Of a stretch of 7,119 nt of DNA, positions 1-7,119 are shown piece after piece. How positions within the stretch are numbered: the stretch's first letter is position 1; every line of letters starts with the position of its first letter. A program made the position numbers and the translations under genes. The DNA comes from CAZVWH01 sp964631175 (GTDB lineage: Bacteria > Planctomycetota > Phycisphaerae > Sedimentisphaerales > Anaerobacaceae). The stretch lies in the NCBI GenBank assembly GCA_964631175.1, contig CAZVWH010000127.1, positions 1 through 7,119 of the forward strand, given 5' to 3'. Below the pieces are notes generated by a model, which had not been told where the DNA came from, did not search any database, and saw only the letters and a list, made by a program, of their open reading frames with translations.

Positions 1-2
1 CT

Positions 3-89
3 GAATTTCTCAACAAGTCGAAGATTCGCTGTGGCGAAATAATCTGCGGCGATTGTATAGAGGTCCTGGTTTCTCAATTAAGGATTTGA
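3..89 (+). pseudogene. Possible truncated N-terminus of a DNA methyltransferase (runs in from the left edge)
   Basis: The third frame is open from the window edge to a TGA at 87-89. Its residues KIRCGEIICGDCIEVL resemble the extreme N-terminus of beta-class DNA methyltransferases, and specifically KIICDDCLKIL in the complete methyltransferase at 1193. Over the 11 aligned codons I count 20 of 33 identical bases, so this is family-level similarity and not a recent copy. In an intact enzyme this motif is followed within about 20 residues by a DPPF/Y motif. Here the frame leaves the family after IEVL and stops six codons later (VSQLRI). No start codon is visible in frame, so the beginning lies outside the window or is lost. 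It could also be the C-terminal tail of an unrelated gene that matches by chance over a short stretch. Confidence 0.35.
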
Positions 90-119
90 TAAATTTTTTG
101 AGTCTCCCAAGGGAATAAT

Positions 120-1076
120 ATGGAGAAAAACCCAATAATCGGACATAGGCGATTTGTTTTGCTGGATGCCAATCTTGTTGCTGGGTATTATCTTCCAGAA
201 TCTCTTAGCTTCGTAAGTGCTAGACCACGCATTAAAAACATCATGGATGCTGTGAGAAATAAGGGGGCTCCAGAGGTATTTCTCTACATACCCGTCAACT
301 GTATTCCAGAAGTTTTCGCTGTATTTGATAGGTATTTTTTCGCAACTTGGGATAGACAGGTCAAAAAGAATTTGTCAAAGAAGCTTAAGAAAGATGATTA
401 TGAGTCAATAATTAACCGGTTCCGAAACGACCTACACAATGGCAAGTTACTAAATCAAGTTGACCTGAATCCATATCATATATTAGCAACACGCTTAATC
501 AGCCCTGTTGATGCTAATTACGAGTACTATCGAAATAGAAGAAATCGGAGAATAAAGAAAAATAAGAAAATGATGGGAGCGGCAGATCACAGCATTATAG
601 GTATGGGGATAAACCTCTCAAAAATACATGGAAGGTGCAATTTTTCTATACTGACAGCGGATCATAGATTAGCAGATATTCTAACAAAAGCAACTTCTGT
701 AAGACCAAATACAGCAAGAAAACTTAGACTTCTAGAAATAGCAAAGGAGTTAGGATTAGAATACAAAAAAGATATCTATCCCCGTGTAATAAATCTAGCG
801 AAAACAACAAAAGGAGAATTAAAAGAATTCTTAGGTATATGGCCCCTCTCTACAGAACCCATAGTTAGGAAACCATTATTAAAACTTAGTTCTGAGGATT
901 GTCAGCTTCTTGCACAACTCCGACAACAAAGTGGTATAGGAAGAGATAGCTTGCCCTATACCAAAACTTTTGAATTAATTTGTCGTGAGTTTGAACGCAT
1001 TAAAGGGCAACTTGTTGACCGAAATGCAGCTTGGATGGCAATTGGTCGAATCGAAAAGAAAGGTAAGAAAAAGTAA
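120..1076 (+). CDS. PIN-domain nuclease-like protein, 318 aa
   Basis: This is probably a metal-dependent nuclease of the PIN superfamily; its substrate is unknown. The N-terminal strand FVLLDANLVAGYY carries an acidic residue (Asp16) in the usual PIN position. Glu64 in VNCIPEVF, Asp156 in GAADHSIIG and Asp181 in SILTADHRLADIL complete a plausible acidic quartet. The fold is stretched: a very basic stretch (about 80-150) separates the second and third acidic residues, making the PIN part about 190 residues against roughly 130 for a VapC toxin. Residues 230-318 form an extra C-terminal region with helical character and a lysine-rich tail, which could bind nucleic acid. The ATG start is supported by AAGGGA at 109-114, 5 nt upstream. 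The gene is AT-rich with many AGA and ATA codons, unlike mreB at the right end. A methyltransferase gene follows 116 bp downstream on the same strand; no small antitoxin-like gene is visible on either side. Function beyond PIN-like nuclease is not assignable. Confidence 0.75.
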   Translation: MEKNPIIGHRRFVLLDANLVAGYYLPESLSFVSARPRIKNIMDAVRNKGAPEVFLYIPVNCIPEVFAVFDRYFFATWDRQVKKNLSKKLKKDDYESIINRFRNDLHNGKLLNQVDLNPYHILATRLISPVDANYEYYRNRRNRRIKKNKKMMGAADHSIIGMGINLSKIHGRCNFSILTADHRLADILTKATSVRPNTARKLRLLEIAKELGLEYKKDIYPRVINLAKTTKGELKEFLGIWPLSTEPIVRKPLLKLSSEDCQLLAQLRQQSGIGRDSLPYTKTFELICREFERIKGQLVDRNAAWMAIGRIEKKGKKK

Positions 1077-1158
1077 TACATCAAAAAGATCGAAAAGAAC
1101 TATCTTTTTAAGAAAGGTATCACTCATGCTAATATTTATTCATCTTGTGCTAATCGCT

Positions 1159-1186
1159 TTGAAAAGTTATCAAGGATATTTAATAT
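1159..1186 (+). promoter_or_regulatory. Possible promoter of the methyltransferase gene, leaderless arrangement
   Basis: TTGAAA (1159-1164) and TAATAT (1181-1186) are separated by 16 bp. A start site 6-8 nt after the -10 would fall at about 1192-1194, on the ATG at 1193. The only Shine-Dalgarno-like sequence, AAGGA at 1172-1176, is 16 nt from that ATG, too far for normal use. The surroundings are AT-rich, so a chance match is quite possible. Confidence 0.3.
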
Positions 1187-1192
1187 ATTAAT

Positions 1193-2191
1193 ATGCAAAA
1201 TTTTCAAAATAAAATAATTTGTGATGACTGCCTGAAAATCCTACCACGTATTGAAGAAGGTTCGGTAGATTTGATTTTTGCAGACCCGCCGTTTAATATT
1301 GGTTATAAATATGAAAATTACAACGACAAACAGAAAAGAGATAGCTATCTCAGTTGGACAGAGAAATGGATGAGAGCCTGCCATGATGTACTTAAAAAAG
1401 ACGGCTCATTTTATATCGCTATGTGTGATGAATACGCTGCAAATGTAAAAATCATAGCCGACAAGCTTCTCCTCTTTATGCGTAACTGGATTATATGGCA
1501 CTATACCTTCGGACAACAAATGAAAAATAAATTCGCACGGGCGCACACCCATATCTTATATTTCGTAAAAGATAAAGATAATTTTACATTCAATGCTGAT
1601 ACAATTAGAGTGATATCAGACAGGCAAAAAGTATATAAAGATAAACGTGCCAATCCGGCAGGCAAGATGCCGGACGATGTCTGGAACGAATATCCTCGAA
1701 TATGTGGAACCTTCAAAGAAAGATTGGATTTTCCTTGTCAGATGCCCGAAAGTCTGCTCGCTCGAATCATTCGTTCAAGTTCAAATGAAAAAGGCTGGGT
1801 ACTTGATCCTTTTAGTGGTTCTGGAACCACCGCCGTAGTAGCCCATAAGTTAAATCGTATATATACTGGGATAGAGATATCAGAAAAATATGTTAAAGAG
1901 TCTCAAAAACGTATCAAAGATTCTGAAGGCTTACCAGTAGAAGGTGAAGGACTACCTAAATGGCCAGAACATGCTGACCGAGAATTGAAATGGCTTTATC
2001 ACGAAAATAAAGTACCAGATGGCAAACTACGTAAAAATAAGATGCTATTGTCCATGTTTACGGCAAAATTAAATGAGCGGTTAAAGAAATTTCAACTCTA
2101 TACAACAGAGGATATTATCGACCGTTTAGAAATATTGCGAAAGGCTGGTAAATTAGGAGCACTTCGCGAAGAAAGAACTGCTTCAAAATAA
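1193..2191 (+). CDS. Site-specific DNA methyltransferase, beta class (N6-adenine or N4-cytosine), 332 aa
   Basis: Transfers a methyl group from S-adenosylmethionine to an exocyclic amino group in a specific DNA sequence. The catalytic motif IV is DPPF (residues 31-34, within FADPPFNIGY). The AdoMet-binding motif I is DPFSGSGTT (205-213), followed by the acidic strand YTGIEIS (225-230). Motif IV before motif I with the recognition region between defines the beta class (HinfI and CcrM type). The segment around 102-124 (WHYTFGQQ then RAHTHILYF) and CGTFKERLDFPCQMPESLL (171-189) are typical of this family. Residues about 245-332 are a C-terminal extension with KWPEHADRELKWLY and predicted helices, perhaps for DNA recognition or dimerisation. 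The ATG places the IICDDCLKIL segment at the expected N-terminal position. Target sequence and adenine versus cytosine cannot be told. The PIN-like gene upstream may be its partner; lnt starts 13 bp after the stop, so readthrough into lnt is likely. Confidence 0.93.
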   Translation: MQNFQNKIICDDCLKILPRIEEGSVDLIFADPPFNIGYKYENYNDKQKRDSYLSWTEKWMRACHDVLKKDGSFYIAMCDEYAANVKIIADKLLLFMRNWIIWHYTFGQQMKNKFARAHTHILYFVKDKDNFTFNADTIRVISDRQKVYKDKRANPAGKMPDDVWNEYPRICGTFKERLDFPCQMPESLLARIIRSSSNEKGWVLDPFSGSGTTAVVAHKLNRIYTGIEISEKYVKESQKRIKDSEGLPVEGEGLPKWPEHADRELKWLYHENKVPDGKLRKNKMLLSMFTAKLNERLKKFQLYTTEDIIDRLEILRKAGKLGALREERTASK

Positions 2192-2194
2192 GGA
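2190..2194 (+). promoter_or_regulatory. Ribosome binding site for the TTG start of the lnt fusion gene
   Basis: AAGGA overlaps the last bases of the methyltransferase stop codon (TAA, 2189-2191) and lies 10 nt before the TTG at 2205. It supports the TTG start, since the first in-frame ATG would fall inside a membrane helix, and suggests translational coupling with the upstream gene. Confidence 0.55.
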
Positions 2195-2204
2195 ACATAA
2201 GTAA

Positions 2205-5006
<2,802 letters not shown>

Positions 5007-5018
5007 CCGCAGATAACC

Positions 5019-5061
5019 CCCAATAAATTTGGGAGTCTTTCACGCCCTTTTTTATTTGGGC
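5019..5061 (+). terminator. Weak terminator candidate after the lnt fusion gene
   Basis: A 5-bp stem CCCAA/TTGGG (5019-5023 with 5029-5033) is followed by a T-containing stretch and a T6 run (5048-5053). A second small pair GCCC/GGGC (5044-5047 with 5058-5061) encloses that T run. Both stems are short; position just after the stop codon and before a new promoter is the main argument. Confidence 0.35.
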
Positions 5062-5078
5062 TATTTGGTAAAAATAGC

Positions 5079-5107
5079 TTGACCTTTCCAATCTCAAAAC
5101 GTAAAAT
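5079..5107 (+). promoter_or_regulatory. Sigma70-type promoter for the coiled-coil gene
   Basis: TTGACC (5079-5084) and TAAAAT (5102-5107) are separated by exactly 17 bp, giving a start near 5114. The resulting leader is about 130 nt; I see no recognisable riboswitch in it. It separates the shape-gene cluster from the lnt transcription unit. Confidence 0.65.
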
Positions 5108-5230
5108 TATGTTAGAAAATCCCAATAATAAGATTTATCTCTTTATTTTGCGAAGTGTTGAGGAGCTAAGATTACCGGACGTTATTTATGTGCGGAGCTT
5201 ACTATAGAATCAGAAAACACTAAACAGTGA

Positions 5231-5236
5231 AAGGAG
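5231..5236 (+). promoter_or_regulatory. Strong ribosome binding site fixing a TTG start
   Basis: AAGGAG lies 6 nt before TTG at 5243. The TTG is followed at once by a membrane-anchor sequence that needs this start to be complete, so the rare start codon is well supported. Confidence 0.75.
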
Positions 5237-5242
5237 CTTGTC

Positions 5243-6121
5243 TTGAGTGCGCTTACAAAGATTTTAATAGTTTTACTTACGATAGCAGCTATTTTTCTAT
5301 CCGGTATTGTAGTAACTTATATTGCCAACGCCGACAACTACAAACAGAAATATGACACGCTATATGCAAGGTACCAAGGAGCAGAGCAGAAAAGGGCAAG
5401 TGCTGAGTTACGATTAGAAGAGGTAACAACGCAAGCAGATCAGCAGATAGATCAGCTAAATAATAAAATTACCTCAATCAATGTAAAAATTGAACAATTG
5501 CAAGGTGAGCTTGACAAAGCCGAAAGAGAAAAAGCGCAACTGCTTCAGAGGGTAGATAGGTTTGCAGCCGAGGTAGCATCCTTCTCTAAGACCAACCAGA
5601 ACCAGAGATTGCTATTGGAGAACACCATCAAGACATGGAAGGGTGTCGAAGCTAACCTGATTCAGGAACAGAGCCGACATAAAGAAACATCAAGGGCCCT
5701 TCTTGAAAAAATGGCGATCATAACAGGACTGGAAGAAAGGAACAAACGCCTGCTTGAAGAAAATGCAGAGTTGCAAACGAGGTTAGACCAGCACCTCCGT
5801 CAGTATGGCAAGGTTGTTGCACCGCCCACGCCGGTAACACCGATAAGAGAAAAGGCTCAACCGGTTCTGCCACCAACCAAAGAGATCGGCTTGAAGGGAC
5901 AGATAATCGGCGTAGATTTGAAAAATAAGATGGCTGAAATATCCATAGGACAGGCACATGGCGTCAAAAAAGAGATGAAATTCCACGTTATTCGTGGCGA
6001 TAATTTTATCTGTGATATTCTGATTTTAGATATTGAGCCAGAAAAGGCTATCGGCATCTTTGATCTGTTTAATCCGGAGAAACCGCCGAGAGTCGGCGAT
6101 GTGGTAAGCACTAACTTATAG
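5243..6121 (+). CDS. Membrane-anchored coiled-coil protein with C-terminal beta domain, 292 aa (MreC-like layout)
   Basis: I do not recognise a named family. Residues 5-28 form one membrane helix with a short N-terminus, so the rest is probably periplasmic. Residues about 31-190 are a long coiled coil rich in Glu, Gln, Lys and Leu. A proline-rich linker (191-213) leads to a compact C-terminal domain (216-292) rich in beta strands. It contains GQIIGVDLKNKMAEISIGQ, GVKKEMKFHVIRG and a closing GDVVST, a pattern seen in small barrel domains of envelope proteins such as the C-terminal domain of FlgT-like proteins. The sequence order TM, coiled coil, beta domain matches MreC in outline only; I see no clear MreC sequence motifs. 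It has its own promoter and strong ribosome site. Downstream on the same strand are a small membrane protein and mreB, so a role in cell-wall or shape machinery is a reasonable but unproven inference. Confidence 0.85.
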   Translation: MSALTKILIVLLTIAAIFLSGIVVTYIANADNYKQKYDTLYARYQGAEQKRASAELRLEEVTTQADQQIDQLNNKITSINVKIEQLQGELDKAEREKAQLLQRVDRFAAEVASFSKTNQNQRLLLENTIKTWKGVEANLIQEQSRHKETSRALLEKMAIITGLEERNKRLLEENAELQTRLDQHLRQYGKVVAPPTPVTPIREKAQPVLPPTKEIGLKGQIIGVDLKNKMAEISIGQAHGVKKEMKFHVIRGDNFICDILILDIEPEKAIGIFDLFNPEKPPRVGDVVSTNL

Positions 6122-6163
6122 CTATTAATTTTTTCTATACGCTATTTTCTGTGGGGTTATAAT

Positions 6164-6322
6164 ATGAGTCCAAATGGACAGACTCGTGGTAAAAAGGTAT
6201 TAGTGCCCAGCAACATTTATACGGTTATGCTTGCGATAGCATTTTCTGTTGTGCTGGCTACTGCTGCATTTGTCGCACATACGTGCTATTCTCAGTACGG
6301 TTCAATCTTCAAAATACCATAG
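6164..6322 (+). CDS. Small single-span membrane protein, 52 aa
   Basis: ATG at 6164 opens a 52-codon frame ending with TAG at 6320-6322. GTGGGG (6151-6156) lies 7 nt upstream as a modest ribosome site. The protein has a basic N-terminus (residues 1-17 with Arg8, Lys10, Lys11), one hydrophobic helix (about 19-39: YTVMLAIAFSVVLATAAFVA) and a short polar tail YSQYGSIFKIP. The charge pattern predicts N-terminus inside. It starts 42 bp after the coiled-coil gene on the same strand, so cotranscription is likely. No function is known to me. Support comes from the clean helix, start and spacing; the length alone would not prove coding. Confidence 0.6.
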   Translation: MSPNGQTRGKKVLVPSNIYTVMLAIAFSVVLATAAFVAHTCYSQYGSIFKIP

Positions 6323-6379
6323 GTGTCCATAAAACGCCCTAAATCGTGTTTTAGCTGTCCAATAGTTAATTGACTATTG

Positions 6380-6483
6380 ACCCCGTTATAAAGTGTATAA
6401 CCAGCAATAGTGTGATATAAGCCGTTGGAAGTCCGGCGATTGGCGGGCAGAGGTGCAAAAAAAGGGAGAATTTCTAACGGGGT
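6380..6483. repeat. MITE-like element with 13-bp imperfect terminal inverted repeats
   Basis: ACCCCGTTATAAA (6380-6392) and the reverse complement of 6471-6483 (ACCCCGTTAGAAA) match at 12 of 13 positions, bounding 104 bp. The interior has no credible ORF, a short GCCG/CGGC pair (6421-6424 with 6434-6437) and an A7 run (6457 onward). No target-site duplication is obvious. I associate TTTCTAACGGGGTT-type motifs with dispersed repeats in environmental bacterial genomes, from memory only. Confidence 0.45.
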
Positions 6484-6510
6484 TGACGAAACTGCTCTCC
6501 AATATAAAAT
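6483..6510 (+). promoter_or_regulatory. Putative mreB promoter abutting the inverted repeat
   Basis: TTGACG (6483-6488) and TAAAAT (6505-6510) are spaced by 16 bp, about 35 bp before the mreB GTG. The -35 shares its first base with the right end of the inverted repeat. TATAAA at 6503-6508 is an alternative -10 with worse spacing. Confidence 0.5.
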
Positions 6511-6545
6511 ATGTAGTTGTAGAATAGCTTAGAAAGGAGTCTAAC

Positions 6546-7119
6546 GTGTTACTGGACACATTCTTGGGATGGTTCAGTATGGATATGGGTATTGACCTGG
6601 GCACCTGTACTACCTTGGTTTGTGTCCGCGACAGGGGAATCGTCCTCAATGAACCCTCCGTAGTGGCCGTACGCAAAGGTACCAACATCGTCCTAAACGA
6701 TGGCGAAGCTGTTGGTTCGCTTGCTCGTGAAATGCTCGGCAAGACACCCGGCTCGATTACCGCTATTAGACCTTTGAAAGATGGTGTAATCAGCGACTTC
6801 GAGATTACCGAGGCGATGCTGGGCTATTTTATCAGGAAAGTACATGGCAGAGGTGGATTGGTGAGGCCTCGTGTGGTAGTTGCCGTGCCGAGCGGTATAA
6901 CCGCAGTTGAACGCCGAGCGGTTATAGATAGCGCCGAACGGGCAGGCGCCCGCAAGGTCTATCTGGTTGACGAACCGATGGCAGCAGGCATCGGTGCAGG
7001 ACTGCCAATTACAGAGCCGACCGCTTCAATGATTGTTGATATTGGGGGTGGAACCACAGAAGTGGCCATAATGAGTCTGGCTGATATCGCTACCTCTGAA
7101 TCCGTCCGTATCGGCGGGG
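6546..7119 (+). CDS. mreB: Rod-shape-determining protein MreB, N-terminal 191 residues (cut by the window edge)
   Basis: A bacterial actin homologue that polymerises under the inner membrane and organises the peptidoglycan elongation machinery. The visible part has the phosphate-1 motif MGIDLGTCTTLVCV (residues 14-27), NEPSVVAV, the segment ITAIRPLKDGVISDFEIT, the connect-1 region VVVAVPSGITAVERRAV, DEPMAAGIGAGLPI and the phosphate-2 motif IVDIGGGTTEVAIMS. All are characteristic and place it in MreB rather than FtsA or DnaK. The GTG start is supported by AAAGGAG at 6533-6539, 6 nt upstream. It adds a short hydrophobic N-terminus (MLLDTFLGWFS) before the usual MxxGIDLG, possibly a membrane-contact helix. 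The common Ala-Asn after DLGT is Cys-Thr here. The gene is clearly GC-richer than the left part of the window. The remaining C-terminal part, including the adenosine motif, lies beyond the window. Confidence 0.97.
   Translation, partial: MLLDTFLGWFSMDMGIDLGTCTTLVCVRDRGIVLNEPSVVAVRKGTNIVLNDGEAVGSLAREMLGKTPGSITAIRPLKDGVISDFEITEAMLGYFIRKVHGRGGLVRPRVVVAVPSGITAVERRAVIDSAERAGARKVYLVDEPMAAGIGAGLPITEPTASMIVDIGGGTTEVAIMSLADIATSESVRIGG

Noticed and set aside
3..89. Treating the left-edge fragment as a tandem copy of the 1193 methyltransferase (recent duplication)
   Set aside because: Only 20 of 33 bases match over the aligned codons, too diverged for a recent duplication; kept only as a family-level remnant.
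120..1076. Calling the PIN gene a VapC toxin of a VapBC pair
   Set aside because: It is more than twice VapC length and no antitoxin-like gene precedes it; the 119 bp upstream hold no such ORF.
985..1191. 68-codon frame overlapping the PIN gene end, with a hydrophobic C-terminal half
   Set aside because: It overlaps the PIN gene for nearly half its length in another frame and has no ribosome site. The inner 21-codon frame from 1126 is too short to judge.
1077..1215. Open stretch in the same frame as the PIN gene, continuing after its stop (about 45 codons, YIKKIEKNYLFKKGITHANIYSS and so on)
   Set aside because: No start codon with a ribosome site, no recognisable motif, and it runs into the methyltransferase start. 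AT-rich spacer is the simpler reading; a stop-codon readthrough extension cannot be excluded but has no support.
6118..6150. ATAGC/GCTAT pair with a T-rich loop after the coiled-coil gene, as a terminator
   Set aside because: Only 5 bp of stem with an 18-base loop and no strong T tail; it would also cut off the closely spaced small membrane gene.
6331..6352. AAAAC/GTTTT pair after the small membrane gene, as a terminator
   Set aside because: AT-only short stem with a bulge and no downstream T run.
6386..6742. Minus-strand 118-codon frame across the mreB start and its upstream region
   Set aside because: It is antisense to clear MreB coding sequence and to the inverted repeat; no motif or ribosome site supports it.

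Overview
The window reads as chromosomal DNA of a Gram-negative-type bacterium. My best guess is a planctomycete-like lineage (Phycisphaerae or a relative) from an environmental genome. This is inference from the flavour of the MreB N-terminus, the use of TTG and GTG starts with good Shine-Dalgarno sites, an apolipoprotein N-acyltransferase, and low-complexity hairpin repeats of a kind I associate with such genomes. No rRNA or tRNA, CRISPR array or transposase is visible.

Left part (1-2191): an AT-rich, accessory-looking module. It opens with a short piece resembling the N-terminus of a DNA methyltransferase (3-89). Next comes a 318-residue PIN-type nuclease-like protein (120-1076), then a complete beta-class adenine/cytosine-N DNA methyltransferase (1193-2191). 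A nuclease-like gene beside a solitary methyltransferase suggests a restriction-modification-like or defence pair, but this is unproven.

Middle (2205-5006): one very long ORF of 933 codons. Its first ~577 residues are a recognisable apolipoprotein N-acyltransferase (Lnt) with an apparently intact catalytic triad. Its last ~320 residues are a HEAT-repeat domain. Between them lies a lipoprotein signal peptide with a lipobox (LAGC, Cys616). The ORF therefore joins the enzyme that finishes lipoproteins to what looks like a lipoprotein substrate. Two low-complexity repeats sit in this ORF: a 79-bp inverted repeat built from 7-bp units in a predicted cytoplasmic loop of Lnt, and an AT-rich repetitive linker exactly at the enzyme/lipoprotein junction.

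Right part (5007-7119): a weak terminator candidate and a strong sigma70-like promoter precede a 292-residue membrane-anchored coiled-coil protein. Its layout (one TM helix, coiled coil, C-terminal beta domain) recalls MreC. A 52-residue single-TM protein follows, then about 220 bp with a MITE-like inverted repeat whose right end abuts a promoter, and finally the first 191 codons of mreB. This part looks like envelope and cell-shape housekeeping.

The most interesting items are the Lnt-lipoprotein fusion with an internal lipobox, the repeats that seem to have shaped it, and the PIN-methyltransferase pair next to a methyltransferase remnant.
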